A DNA stretch of 64,000 nt, from positions 62,001 through 126,000 of the forward strand of contig CAZQKW010000002.1 in NCBI GenBank assembly GCA_964594075.1, given 5' to 3'. The notes beneath the pieces are model-generated. The model was not told where the DNA came from. It saw only the letters and a list, made by a program, of their open reading frames with translations, and searched no databases. Position 1 is the stretch's first letter. The number at the start of each line of letters is the position of its first letter. The translations under genes were made by a program, and so were the position numbers. The stretch is from CAZQKW01 sp964594075. GTDB taxonomy: Bacteria > Desulfobacterota > WTBG01 > CAIYCZ01. This document shows positions 27,090 to 36,052 of this stretch, piece after piece.

Positions 27090-27860
27090 TTACCAAACGG
27101 TCAGGCCCATATCTGCGGCAACCGAATTACCGGTCATGCACCCGCTGTCATCAGTAATTAGAAACAGCATCGGTCCTACCAAATCCTCGGGCATTTCACG
27201 CCGCTTGATGATCTGCCCGCCAATAACCGCTTCCTCAGCCCCCGGAACATTCCCCAGAATGCCAATTGTCGCTTCATCCCAGGTTCCCCCAGGCATCAAA
27301 CAATTTACCCGGATGTTATTTTCAATGCACAGAGGATCGGCAGCCAGACAACGGGTAAAACCCACAAGCGCAGCCTTGCCGGTTATATAAGGGAGCAGCG
27401 GCAATTTGGGATAAAGCCAGATGGTTGAACCAATATTAAGAACAACCCCTTTTTTTTGCTTGGCCATTTCAGGTATGATCGCGCGGCACATTAAAAAATT
27501 ACCGGTAATGTTCACATCCATAATGCGGCGCCATGTTTCTACCGGTATATCCATAAACGGCATGAGCTTTAAATCGCCAAATATCGCAGCACAATTAATA
27601 AGCACATCAATTTTGCCAAATTTTTCCATTGTTTTTGCGGCAATATTTTTGGTATCAGCTTCGCTTGAAATATCGCCTTTAATTGCAATAAAATCTGCGC
27701 CTTTTGCGGTAAGCTCGGAAATTGTTTTGTCGCACGATTTATCAAAATAATTAATGGCGAGCTGTGCTCCCTCATCGGCAAGCGCATTGGCAAAACATTT
27801 CCCAATGCCGGTTGCCGCGCCTGTTAAGACGACAACCTTATTTTTAACTCTGTTGGCCAT
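27090..27860 (-). CDS. short-chain dehydrogenase/reductase
   Basis: A 256-residue classical SDR. The cofactor motif TGAATGIG is at residues 13-20, followed by the LINCAA motif near 88. The catalytic Ser145, Tyr158 and Lys162 (YITGK) are all present. It interconverts an alcohol and a ketone with NAD(P). A strong site (GGAGGAGG) precedes the ATG. It lies between AOR and flavoprotein B in the minus-strand run. It could oxidise an alcohol intermediate or a 3-hydroxyacyl-CoA; nothing fixes the substrate. Confidence 0.92.
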   Translation of the reverse strand: MANRVKNKVVVLTGAATGIGKCFANALADEGAQLAINYFDKSCDKTISELTAKGADFIAIKGDISSEADTKNIAAKTMEKFGKIDVLINCAAIFGDLKLMPFMDIPVETWRRIMDVNITGNFLMCRAIIPEMAKQKKGVVLNIGSTIWLYPKLPLLPYITGKAALVGFTRCLAADPLCIENNIRVNCLMPGGTWDEATIGILGNVPGAEEAVIGGQIIKRREMPEDLVGPMLFLITDDSGCMTGNSVAADMGLTVW

Positions 27861-27895
27861 AATAAATCCTCCTCCTTGTGGGGTTTAAATGTACA

Positions 27896-29236
27896 TTATC
27901 TATTGGGGAAACCAGCCGACGCTGCATCGCGCAAAATATCCGCCGGGCTTTCCTGCTGCATGCGCCCCAGGCCGGCAAGCACCTGCGGCATTTCTTTTTG
28001 AATTTCGGGCACAACACCGCCCAATGCCTGTCCCAATTCGCCGAATAACGTATAAGGGTGAATGCTTGCCTTCAATACCATGTTGAGCTTGCTGAAAAGA
28101 TAGCCTATTTCCTGATTATTAAGAATAGCGCCCAGCATGTAATTGCCCATGATCTGATCCCGCTTATAGTGAGGGCTGTTAAAGAAATGTTTGTTCCAAA
28201 ATTCAAGATAGCTGCTAATGCCATCCTCGTTCGGTTTTCCCTCATCCAGGGCATAGGCAACTGCCATTGCTGCTTTGCCTCCTGAAAGAAGCGCACCGAA
28301 ATTTTCCGATTCCTGGCACCAGATGGTATCCCCGACGAGCAGCACATTGTCTTTAAACGGCTTTTCTATTGTTGACCACATATTGCCGCACGACGAATTG
28401 ACCAGTTTTGCCTCTGCGTTTTTAAACCAGGGCAGATTAGTTTCACGGGTGAAGTATTCATAAAATTTAAATAGGTCAACGCGGCAATCGAGGCATATAA
28501 ATACTACCGCATGCTCGTTTTCATAAGGCCGCGGCACCAGCGCAGTAATAACACCTGTTTTTTCATACTGCGCTATTACGTAATAGACCGTGTCGGGATC
28601 AGGAACCTGAAGATTCCGCATATAGTAGCCCAGAACATTCATGCTTGAATAATAGCCCCGGTTCTTATTAAAACCCAATACCTGGGCAATACGCGAATTT
28701 GCTCCGTCAGCGGCAATACAAAAAGTGCCGATGAATGTCTTGTCGTGAGCGATGACGTTTACTGCGCCATTGCTCTTTTTGATATCTTTTACCGTGGTGC
28801 CAGCAAACACGTCAACGCCAGCAGCCTGTGCCTGATGTAACAGAGAGGCGAATGCTTTTGATTTATCCAGCGCAATGGCAATGCGCCCTCTGTCTCCCCG
28901 TTTTTTTTGCTCGGCAGCAATACCAAATCGCAGACAATTGCCGTCCACAGAATAAAGATGAAACGCATAAATATTGCGATGCGGGCCTTCATATTTAAAA
29001 GAAAGTCCATTATGGGCAAAACTCATGAGGCCGGTGGCGCTGTTAAAAAGTATGCGGTCATCAAGATAATCTTCCCCCATGGGAAGAATCATCTGGGTAT
29101 CAGCCCGCCGCTGTGCAGTAATGTCATGCTTCATTTCAATCAGCGCGGTTTTTAGTCCAACTTCTCCGGCTGTCTTCGCAGCCATAAGGCCGGCAAACCC
29201 TGCGCCGACTACTACCACATCATAATGTTGTGCCAT
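27896..29236 (-). CDS. GGR-type FAD-dependent oxidoreductase, paralog B
   Basis: A 446-residue flavoprotein of the same group as the gene at 18629. The N-terminal VVVGAGFAGLMAAKTAGEVGL motif, AADGANSRIAQVLGFNK and LLVGDTIWCQESENFGALLSGGKAA are the FAD-binding signatures. It ends AGFPNR, an ending shared with paralogs D and E. CAGGAGG precedes the ATG. It is 40 bp downstream of a 2x[4Fe-4S] ferredoxin gene, suggesting ferredoxin as its electron partner. Confidence 0.85.
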   Translation of the reverse strand: MAQHYDVVVVGAGFAGLMAAKTAGEVGLKTALIEMKHDITAQRRADTQMILPMGEDYLDDRILFNSATGLMSFAHNGLSFKYEGPHRNIYAFHLYSVDGNCLRFGIAAEQKKRGDRGRIAIALDKSKAFASLLHQAQAAGVDVFAGTTVKDIKKSNGAVNVIAHDKTFIGTFCIAADGANSRIAQVLGFNKNRGYYSSMNVLGYYMRNLQVPDPDTVYYVIAQYEKTGVITALVPRPYENEHAVVFICLDCRVDLFKFYEYFTRETNLPWFKNAEAKLVNSSCGNMWSTIEKPFKDNVLLVGDTIWCQESENFGALLSGGKAAMAVAYALDEGKPNEDGISSYLEFWNKHFFNSPHYKRDQIMGNYMLGAILNNQEIGYLFSKLNMVLKASIHPYTLFGELGQALGGVVPEIQKEMPQVLAGLGRMQQESPADILRDAASAGFPNR

Positions 29237-29276
29237 GGAAACCTCCTGTACTGATTTGAATCTATTAACGGATTAA

Positions 29277-29444
29277 TTACAGGGAAAGGGCATTTACTGG
29301 ACACGCGCGAACGCAGATTTTGCAGTCATTGCAATTCTGGTTGACCTGCGCCTTGTCCTGCGCACCTAAAACAAGCGCACACACCGGACAAATATTGATA
29401 CACCCGCCACATCCAGTACAGAGCTCAGTATTGATTTTTACCAT
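29277..29444 (-). CDS. 2x[4Fe-4S] ferredoxin-type protein
   Basis: 55 residues from the ATG at 29444, selected because AAAGGAGG lies about six bases upstream; the frame is open to 29471. Two CxxCxxCxxxCP motifs are present: CTGCGGCINICP near residue 8 and CNDCKICVRACP near residue 37. It is a small bacterial-type ferredoxin. Placed between flavoproteins B and C and three genes upstream of the AOR gene, it is the obvious carrier for those enzymes. A similar small ferredoxin lies next to paralog E at 37702. Confidence 0.92.
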   Translation of the reverse strand: MVKINTELCTGCGGCINICPVCALVLGAQDKAQVNQNCNDCKICVRACPVNALSL

Positions 29445-29502
29445 GCACATCCCTCCTTTCTCATGCAGCATTCTCAGAGAAATCAGCGAAATAATGATGG
29501 TT

Positions 29503-30846
29503 CTATTGTTTTAAAATAGCATGAGCAGCCTGTGCCAAGTCGTGAAATAACACATTGAGCGGAGCCATATTAAAAGCCAGTATCTTTGGTATAATGGTAG
29601 GCCGTTCAACCGCCATTTTGGGCAAAATGTGGGGAAGTTCGGCGCCCAGCATATCAAAGGTAGTATATGCATTCAGTTTGCCGGGAAAGGGTTTATCAAA
29701 ATGGCTGAGAAAATAGTTAATATCCTCAGTAGTCATAATGTAGCTTAAAATAAAATTTTTTATGTAGGCTGCATGATTGTAGGAATCGCAATAGGAAGAC
29801 TTCCACCAGTCCAGATAGGTTTTCACACCATCGCGGTTTATTTTTCCGTCAATAAGCGCTTCGGTTACTGAGTGCGCAGCTCTCCAACCGGCCATGAGGC
29901 AGCCGGTATTTTCCGCTTCCTGAGTCCAACTGGTATCGCCAATAAGAAGCACATTATCCTTATACGGATCACGAATGGGGGAATACAATTGTTCCACGGC
30001 AGCATGCTGACCAATGACGGTTGCCTCGTTAAACCGTGATGCAAAAGTGCTGTTATGCATAAACCGCTGCATGGTGTCTTCCAGATTAATGTGCGGATCA
30101 AGGCAGATGGCCACCACGTGAAATGCCTGGTCACGACCGGCAAGCGGGGAAATACCAATAAATGCCGGATCAGGCATCCCGTAAAGAATTTGACTGAAGG
30201 CGTTAGTATCGAAACCGGATACATTTGCAACTGTTTTGCCGTACACTAAAAAAAGCCCCAGATATTCACGGCTCTTATTGAAACCAAGCGTTTCGGCGAT
30301 ACGCGAATTGACGCCGTCTGCAGCTATAACAAAAGGGGCGTTGAAGGTACCCTTATCGGTAATGACTGATGCACCGTTTTTTTTCTTCGTTATACCCATT
30401 GCATTAGTCCCGGCAAACACGTTAACACCGGCACGCACAGCCTCTTCTACCAAACCTGTTATCAATGCTCCCTTGTCATGCACCAGCGCAATCCGGCGGG
30501 GCGTTTGTTTTGTCCTCTCGTTATCAGCATCACCGAGGGCAATGCGGTGCCCATTGGGGGCATAGATGTGATAGGCATAAAGGTCCTTATAACCGCCATA
30601 CAGTTTAACGCTGAACCCGTTCACCGGGAAATTAAGCCGCCCGTCTCGTTGATTAATACCCATCCGGTCGCCAAAATAATATTCATTCAAAACCAGCAGC
30701 ATCATGCAACAGGAACGACCAATAGTGCCGATATTTTGTTTACGCTCAATAAGCGCAACGTTCAAACCATTTTCACCCGCAGTCTTTGCTGCCATTGCGC
30801 CCGCCGGACCGGCACCAACGACTATCACATCATAGTGTTTTGCCAT
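29503..30846 (-). CDS. GGR-type FAD-dependent oxidoreductase, paralog C
   Basis: A 447-residue member of the paralog group, starting MAKHYDVIVVGAGPAGAMAAKT. AADGVNSRIAETLGFNKSRE and LLIGDTSWTQEAENTGCLMAGWRAA are the later FAD motifs. The C-terminal region has FPGKLNAYTTF and ERPTIIPK, aligned with the other copies, but lacks the GFPN ending. AAAGGG lies upstream of the ATG. It is 58 bp upstream of the ferredoxin gene. Confidence 0.85.
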   Translation of the reverse strand: MAKHYDVIVVGAGPAGAMAAKTAGENGLNVALIERKQNIGTIGRSCCMMLLVLNEYYFGDRMGINQRDGRLNFPVNGFSVKLYGGYKDLYAYHIYAPNGHRIALGDADNERTKQTPRRIALVHDKGALITGLVEEAVRAGVNVFAGTNAMGITKKKNGASVITDKGTFNAPFVIAADGVNSRIAETLGFNKSREYLGLFLVYGKTVANVSGFDTNAFSQILYGMPDPAFIGISPLAGRDQAFHVVAICLDPHINLEDTMQRFMHNSTFASRFNEATVIGQHAAVEQLYSPIRDPYKDNVLLIGDTSWTQEAENTGCLMAGWRAAHSVTEALIDGKINRDGVKTYLDWWKSSYCDSYNHAAYIKNFILSYIMTTEDINYFLSHFDKPFPGKLNAYTTFDMLGAELPHILPKMAVERPTIIPKILAFNMAPLNVLFHDLAQAAHAILKQ

Positions 30847-30934
30847 GTGTTAACCCTTTTTGCTATGGAACTGGCATTTCTTGCTGTTAAGTTTTTTATG
30901 ACAACTCTTATCGCTCACACTAATTGCTAATACA

Positions 30935-32287
30935 TTAGCAATTCGGAAAACCGGTTCGCTTGAATGGATTCATAATCACGTCAATTGGGAGGGTGCTCAT
31001 CTGCATCATCTTGGCCAAAACATCAGGCCGTTCTTTCTGGATTCTATCAACCTTTTGTGCAATGGCGCCATTTATATATTTATAAAGATTAAAAGGGTTG
31101 AGGGTGCAGGGCAGCGTTTCTGTGACCAGTCTGAAGAGATAGTTTGACTCTTCTTCTCCGATCAGTGGACTAACCATGATTTGCAAAAATTCGCTATAAT
31201 TCTGTGCCTGAGGAAAATGACGATACCACCAGTCAATGTAGTGTTGCACCCCTTCCTGATTCAATTTTTTTTCTTTAAACGCTTCTGCAAGGGCGTAACC
31301 GGCTTTAAGTCCAGCCATCATGGAACCGGTGCACTCCGCCTCAATCGTCCACCCGGCATCGCCGACAATTAACACATTATCTTTATAGGGCGTTGGGACC
31401 GGCGACCAAATATTATGCACATGCGCCAATTCTTTGCGCACTTTTGGCGCCACAAACCATGATTTAAAAGGGCTTTCGTAGATAAAATAATCAAGGCGTT
31501 CCTTGTAATCAATCTCAGGATGAGCAGCGCCGCCGACATAAACCCAGTATTCATCTTGAGCAAATGGACTTGGTTTAAGAAAATAGGAAATTGGATAACC
31601 TGATTTTTTTTCATACAGAGTGGGCATGATTAGCACATACGGATGCGGCAGCTGCAGACCGGTCATATAATAGTTTATGCCCTTCATGGTGCCAAAAAAG
31701 CTGCGCTGTTTATTCAGGCTAAGTATTTTTACCAGGCGTGAATTAACCCCATCTGCGGCAACAGAAAAAATGCTGGTAAAAACTTTGCCGCTGGCAGTAT
31801 ATATTTCATTCACGGCACCCTTTCTTCTGTGGTCAACGACATTCTCACCGTTAAAAATCTCTGCGCCCGCAGCTTGTGCATCCCGCAAGAGACTGGCAAG
31901 GAGATGGGTTTTGCTGTAAGCCATGGAAAGACGGCCCTGGTCTCCTTTTGCCACATTCGCATCATAATCTCCCAGCCGTATGTAATGGCTTGCATCTGAG
32001 GTATAAATGTGCCAGCCGTAAAAATTTTGATAAGGACCGTCATATTTTAAAGAAAAGCCCGTAACCGGAAATATGAAACGGCTCTGCCGTTCGTTAAAGA
32101 ACATTCGTTCGCCAAAATAATAATCGCTCTCTACCGCAAACATTGTGGCACAACAGCGCTGCACCTCTGTAATCTGTTCCTTTCGCTCTATCAGCGCAAC
32201 CTTTAGTCCGCTCTCCGCAGCAACTTTCGCGGTCATGAGACCGCCGGGACCAGCTCCTACTACAACAACATCATACGTCTTCGCCAT
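30935..32287 (-). CDS. GGR-type FAD-dependent oxidoreductase, paralog D
   Basis: About 450 residues from the ATG at 32287, chosen because GGAGG lies about eight bases upstream, inside the end of tetR; the frame is open to a TTG at 32293. VVVGAGPGGLMTAKVAAESGL, AADGVNSRLVKILSLNKQR and LIVGDAGWTIEAECTGSMMAGLKAG are the FAD-binding motifs. It ends RTGFPNC. It is the first enzyme gene after the TetR gene, so its transcription is probably tied to that regulator. Confidence 0.85.
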   Translation of the reverse strand: MAKTYDVVVVGAGPGGLMTAKVAAESGLKVALIERKEQITEVQRCCATMFAVESDYYFGERMFFNERQSRFIFPVTGFSLKYDGPYQNFYGWHIYTSDASHYIRLGDYDANVAKGDQGRLSMAYSKTHLLASLLRDAQAAGAEIFNGENVVDHRRKGAVNEIYTASGKVFTSIFSVAADGVNSRLVKILSLNKQRSFFGTMKGINYYMTGLQLPHPYVLIMPTLYEKKSGYPISYFLKPSPFAQDEYWVYVGGAAHPEIDYKERLDYFIYESPFKSWFVAPKVRKELAHVHNIWSPVPTPYKDNVLIVGDAGWTIEAECTGSMMAGLKAGYALAEAFKEKKLNQEGVQHYIDWWYRHFPQAQNYSEFLQIMVSPLIGEEESNYLFRLVTETLPCTLNPFNLYKYINGAIAQKVDRIQKERPDVLAKMMQMSTLPIDVIMNPFKRTGFPNC

Positions 32288-32289
32288 TA

Positions 32290-32907
32290 TCAATTCCTCC
32301 TGTCCAATGTCTGATTCGCGCCAACCCCCTCAAATATGAGGTGTATAACCTCCCGAATTCTGCTGATACATTCTTTTTTTGTTTTAATAAACCCGTTTAA
32401 CCAGTAAATGACATACATAGTATATATGGCAAATATCATATCTGCCATACACCGGGAATCAACACAACGCTTAATTTCATGCCTCTGTTTCGCCTCATCA
32501 ATAAGGCGGGAAAGTGATTGAATGAGGAGTAATTCGTTTTTATTGTTGCGTGTGCCGATGGTATCAAAGCGCTCTTTGGCAAGAACACGCGAAAATTCTT
32601 TATTGCGAAAAATGTATTTCAGGTAGGTAAATATAACCAATTCCAGTTGATCAAACAGTGTTTTTTGTAATGCGATTTTTTCTTGAATCTCTCTTCTGCT
32701 GTTAGCTATCTCCTGATCAACAAAATACAGCAGCACATCTCCCTTTTTTTCAAAAAAACTATAAAAGGTGCCTTTGGCAACCCCTGCCTGCGAAGTAATG
32801 TCTTCGATACTCGTCTTATCAAATCCCTTTTTTATAAACAGCTTAATGGCCGCATTAAGAATCCGTTTCTTTTTGTCCTGCTTTTTTGTTTCGCGAAGGC
32901 CGCCCAT
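32290..32907 (-). CDS. TetR family transcriptional regulator
   Basis: A 205-residue TetR protein. The N-terminal helix-turn-helix is standard: KKRILNAAIKLFIKKGFDKTSIEDITSQAGVAKGTFYSFFEKKGDVLLYFVD at residues 13-65. The C-terminal ligand domain is helical and unassigned. It is the first gene of a long minus-strand run of redox genes, two bases upstream of paralog D. An inverted repeat at 32976-33001 upstream could be its own operator. A ligand related to the pathway substrate is likely but unproven. Confidence 0.92.
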   Translation of the reverse strand: MGGLRETKKQDKKKRILNAAIKLFIKKGFDKTSIEDITSQAGVAKGTFYSFFEKKGDVLLYFVDQEIANSRREIQEKIALQKTLFDQLELVIFTYLKYIFRNKEFSRVLAKERFDTIGTRNNKNELLLIQSLSRLIDEAKQRHEIKRCVDSRCMADMIFAIYTMYVIYWLNGFIKTKKECISRIREVIHLIFEGVGANQTLDRRN

Positions 32908-32975
32908 GCATTATGCCCTTCTCCGTAATTTTGGCTGTTTTTTATCTCTATGCTACTTTACACGCCATGTCAATT

Positions 32976-33001
32976 AAAAAATTGAATGCGGTCAATTTTT
33001 T
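32976..33001. promoter_or_regulatory. candidate TetR operator (10-bp perfect inverted repeat)
   Basis: AAAAAATTGA (32976-32985) and TCAATTTTTT (32992-33001) are exact inverted repeats around a six-base spacer. The element is 69-94 bp upstream of the tetR start and in the only intergenic space before it. The size fits TetR operators. It overlaps a second near-palindrome, TCAATTAAAAAATTGA, on its left side. The A/T richness means chance pairing cannot be excluded. Confidence 0.5.
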
Positions 33002-33018
33002 GACGTATTTTAAGCTTT

Positions 33019-33126
33019 GACCGGTTTCATGCCGCGCAAGCCGCGCTTTGTAAGCGAGGTCAAGCATGTATCTGAAAAAAATAACTGAGCTCCGGGAAGC
33101 CCCGCCATGTAGGCGGGGAGCTTCAC
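33019..33126 (+). repeat. two-hairpin ~110-nt repeat, copy B
   Basis: A diverged copy of the repeat at 3111-3221, in the same orientation. The second hairpin GAAGCCCCGCC-ATGTA-GGCGGGGAGCTTC is well kept, while the first hairpin has decayed (CCGCGCTT / AAGCGAGG). The copy ends 33 bp before the first RAYT fragment, which supports a link between the repeat and this transposase family. Confidence 0.8.
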
Positions 33127-33158
33127 TATTATTTTAATCCCCGATTTCATTATAAGAT

Positions 33159-33287
33159 ATGGCAGGAGATACCAGAACGGGTCGCCAGGCATATCGGCAG
33201 ATAATACAAAAAGCAATTAACCAAGGAGTAGGCAATCCGCTTGAGCTGGGCAAAGGCAGAGGCATTGTCGATGAGAATGATCTTTGA
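33159..33287 (+). pseudogene. fragment of RAYT transposase, middle segment
   Basis: A 42-codon reading frame on the plus strand. Its RQAYRQIIQKAINQGVGNPLEL and KGRGIVDENDL stretches resemble the region late in REP-associated tyrosine transposases where a charged ..YR.FV..GI..G... helix precedes a G.. ILG.E.F motif. It runs into, and slightly overlaps, an opposite-strand N-terminal fragment at 33279-33367. The match is from memory of the family and only moderate. Confidence 0.45.
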
Positions 33288-33367
33288 AGATCGCTTGCTT
33301 TGCGTTCCCGCGAGGGCGTAACATGATAGAGAGCGCCACTGAATTTTATCCGTAATGGACGTGCCAT
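33279..33367 (-). pseudogene. fragment of RAYT transposase, N-terminus with frameshift
   Basis: The minus strand from 33367 reads MARPLRIKFSGALYHVT, the hallmark N-terminus of REP-associated tyrosine (Y1/IS200-like) transposases. After this, one extra base shifts the frame; in the next frame the family motif continues as RGNAKQAIFKD. Homology then stops at a short palindrome (GATCTTcaAAGATC), where a plus-strand fragment begins. The gene is clearly dead: frameshifted, and missing the HUH and catalytic Tyr regions. Confidence 0.75.
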
Positions 33368-33918
33368 GCGATCTAATTATTACCAATAGAAGATATATGC
33401 CAAGAATAAACAAGTTGCTGCAGCAGGTGCAAAATCCATGTGTACAATAGCTGCAACAATCTTATTATTTCTTTTTGGTTTCAGTATCAAGACATCGAAA
33501 AGTTTGCAGCTTAGGGTGTATGCTTCTTATGTTGCTTTCAAAATAAGCCATTGGGCAACAGCCCGTTAAGAAGCAACCCTATGTCACTACTATCTTTACA
33601 TGATAAATTAACATAAAATTAATATAAAAAATAACCTTTTTGGGCTATTGACAGTTAATTGGTTCTATATATAATATTTTCTACTTATGACAGCAACAAG
33701 CTTTTTTATATTCCCCAAATTGCCTCAAAACGGCTAAAAGTAAGCGGCATTGAGCTATTTTGTGTCAGGACTTATATCTAATGATTTGAATATGCGCAAA
33801 ATGCTGTCCAAATGAAAAAGTTGTTTTGGACACGTTCGATATCATAAATTTATCTTTTTATCAGCTTGTGTGCTGGGGGTTTTTAATTTTAAAAACGACA
33901 AACAGAAAAGGAGGGCTT

Positions 33919-35955
33919 ATGAAAAAAATGTTATTTTCAGTAAGTTTAAGTCTACTTCTTTTTGCAACCGCTGCGTATGCTGAGGAGATTAATTTACCGG
34001 ATATTTCCTTTGCTGAAAATGGCATCACCATCAACAGCACAACAACACCCACGGGAAGTTTTATATATCGCATCATAGACGACACTGTAGTAATCATCGG
34101 TTATGAATGTCCTGGTGGACCTGCTATAATCCCATCTACCATAGAAGGTAAGCCTGTAGTCCGCATTGAGGATTATGCGTTTTCTGGATGCACTGCTTTA
34201 ACCAGCGTGACCATCCCCGACAGTGTTACGAGCATTGGGGATGAAGCTTTCTACGGGTGTACCCGTTTGACTAGCATAGTCGTTGACCCAAATAATAGAA
34301 TCTATAGCAATAGTAGTATGGATGGTGTGCTATATGACAAAGCTATCACAGTGCTTATTCTATGTCCTGAGGGAAAGCCTGGCGCACTTACCATCCCCGA
34401 CAGTGTTACGAGCATTGAGAGATATGCGTTTAGAGGATGTACTGCTTTGACCAGTGTGACCATCGGGAACAGCGTTACTGACATTGATTATAGATTTCAA
34501 GGATGCACTGCTTTGACCAGCGTGACCATCCTCTGCAGCGTTACTGGGGCTGGGTCGTTTGAAGACTGCACTTCTTTAACCAGCGTGACCATCGGAAACA
34601 GTGTCAAGAGCATTGAGAGTTATGCGTTTCAAGGATGCACTGCTTTAACCAGCGTGACCATCGGAAACAGTGTCACGAGCATTAAGGATTATGCGTTTTC
34701 TGGATGCACTGCTTTAACCAGCGTGACCATCCCCGCCAGCGTTACGAGCATTAAAGTTTCGGCGTTCAAAGGATGCACTGCTTTAACCAGCATAGTCGTT
34801 GACCCAAATAATAGAATCTATAGCAATAGTAGTATGGATGGTGTGCTATATGACAAAGCTATCACGGTGCTTATTCTATGTCCTGAGGGAAAGCCTGGCG
34901 CACTTACCATCCCAGACAGTGTTACGGGCATTAAGGATTGTGCGTTTCAAAGATGCACTGCATTGACCAGCGTGACCATCGGAAACAGTGTCAAGAGCAT
35001 TGAGGATGATGCGTTTTATGGATGCACTGCTTTAACCAGCGTGACCATCCCCGCCAGCGTTACGGAAATTGGAATTAGTGCGTTTTATTATTGCACTGCC
35101 TTGACCAGCGTGACTATCCCCGAAAGCGTTACGAAAATTGGGTCTTGTGCGTTTCAAAGATGCACTGCTTTGACCAGCGTGACCATCCTCTGCAGCGTTA
35201 CTGGGGCTGGGTCGTTTGAAGACTGCACTTCTTTAACCAGCGTGACCATCGGAAACAGTGTCAAGAGCATTGAGAGTTATGCGTTTCAAGGATGCACTGC
35301 TTTAACCAGCGTGACCATCGGAAACAGTGTCACGAGCATTAAGGATTATGCGTTTTCTGGATGCACTGCTTTGACCAGCGTGACCATCCCCGAAAGCGTT
35401 TCTAGCATTGGGCATGGTGCGTTTTATGAATGCGCTGCTTTGACTACCGCATATTTTCTTGGAAATGCACCTTATATGGGGGACGGTGTTTTTGACGGTT
35501 GCTCAATTAATTTTATCATTTGCTATATTCCCGGGAGAACAGGGTTTACCACACCTTCTTGGTGTGGCTATCCTACGGCAGCCTGTGCAGAACCGAGCAC
35601 GACTTCGGTGCCTACGACCACGACCTCGGTGCCTACGACCACGACTTCAGTGCCTACGAGCATGACTTCGGTGCCTACGACCACGACTACAATATTAGAA
35701 CCATCCCTATGTGCCGCGGAGGCAATCTATGGTGAGAGCGCTGAACAGACAGAGTTACTGAGAAAGTACCGGGACAAGGTATTGAGTAAAACTCCCGAGG
35801 GGCTGGAGCTTATAAATACCTATTATAAATTTTCCCCGACTGTAACAAAGTTATTAGAACAGAGGCCGTTGTTAAAGAAAAGGGCTAAAGAAGTTATAGA
35901 TAGCATGCTGCCGGAGATAAGAAAGAAGGTAGAGGAAAGCGACAACGAGCCGTAA
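33919..35955 (+). CDS. exported BspA-type leucine-rich-repeat protein
   Basis: 678 residues from the ATG at 33919, chosen because AAAAGGAGGG lies just upstream and a signal peptide follows directly (MKKMLFSVSLSLLLFATAAYAEE). The body is about fifteen ~23-residue LRR_5 repeats of the form CTALTSVTIPxSVTSIGxxAFxG. A linker rich in Thr/Ser/Val/Pro follows (about 555-595, TTSVPTTTT units), then a charged helical C-terminal domain of about 90 residues. BspA-like repeats mediate binding to host or cell-surface proteins in some bacteria. Two long internal DNA duplications show recent repeat expansion. A terminator follows at 35975. Confidence 0.88.
   Translation: MKKMLFSVSLSLLLFATAAYAEEINLPDISFAENGITINSTTTPTGSFIYRIIDDTVVIIGYECPGGPAIIPSTIEGKPVVRIEDYAFSGCTALTSVTIPDSVTSIGDEAFYGCTRLTSIVVDPNNRIYSNSSMDGVLYDKAITVLILCPEGKPGALTIPDSVTSIERYAFRGCTALTSVTIGNSVTDIDYRFQGCTALTSVTILCSVTGAGSFEDCTSLTSVTIGNSVKSIESYAFQGCTALTSVTIGNSVTSIKDYAFSGCTALTSVTIPASVTSIKVSAFKGCTALTSIVVDPNNRIYSNSSMDGVLYDKAITVLILCPEGKPGALTIPDSVTGIKDCAFQRCTALTSVTIGNSVKSIEDDAFYGCTALTSVTIPASVTEIGISAFYYCTALTSVTIPESVTKIGSCAFQRCTALTSVTILCSVTGAGSFEDCTSLTSVTIGNSVKSIESYAFQGCTALTSVTIGNSVTSIKDYAFSGCTALTSVTIPESVSSIGHGAFYECAALTTAYFLGNAPYMGDGVFDGCSINFIICYIPGRTGFTTPSWCGYPTAACAEPSTTSVPTTTTSVPTTTTSVPTSMTSVPTTTTTILEPSLCAAEAIYGESAEQTELLRKYRDKVLSKTPEGLELINTYYKFSPTVTKLLEQRPLLKKRAKEVIDSMLPEIRKKVEESDNEP
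34282..35370 (+). repeat. two long in-frame internal duplications in the LRR gene
   Basis: One block of about 120 bp starting with GTTGACCCAAATAATAG occurs at 34282 and again at 34798, 516 bp apart (172 codons). A second block of about 180 bp starting CTCTGCAGCGTTACTGG occurs at 34531 and again at 35188, 657 bp apart (219 codons). Both are near identical at DNA level and keep the frame, so they arose recently by duplication or gene conversion. Confidence 0.9.
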
Positions 35956-35974
35956 TGCATAAACAATTGTACGT

Positions 35975-36006
35975 AAAGGCGGGGCCATTTCTGACCCCGC
36001 CTTTTT
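35975..36006 (+). terminator. rho-independent terminator of the LRR gene
   Basis: AAAGGCGGGG (35975-35984) pairs with CCCCGCCTTT (35995-36004) around a ten-base loop and runs into TTTTT. It lies 20 bp after the LRR stop codon on the same strand. The stem is also potentially active on the other strand, where it would face the RAYT remnant. Confidence 0.85.
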
Positions 36007-36052
36007 AAAAAGCTGTAAGGCAATGGGGTCAGGTCTTGCTTTTTGCCAGTGT

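Larger units (their letters stand above)
32908..33918. other. ~1-kb intergenic region: operator, repeat and transposase remnants
   Basis: No intact gene is supported here. From left to right it holds the candidate TetR operator (32976-33001), repeat copy B (33019-33126), RAYT transposase fragments (33159-33367), and about 550 bp of A/T-rich DNA up to the leucine-rich-repeat gene. ORFs seen at 33010-33216 and 33150-33413 are shadows of the degraded transposase. A promoter for the downstream gene probably lies at the right end, but no convincing -35/-10 pair was picked out. Confidence 0.7.

Noticed and set aside
33010..33413. Two minus-strand ORFs at 33010-33216 and 33150-33413 as real genes
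   Set aside because: They cover repeat copy B and the decayed transposase; their products include shifted-frame pieces of RAYT.
34141..35460. Possible CRISPR array or tandem satellite
   Set aside because: The regular repeats are in frame and encode ~23-residue leucine-rich repeats of one exported protein; there are no unique spacers.
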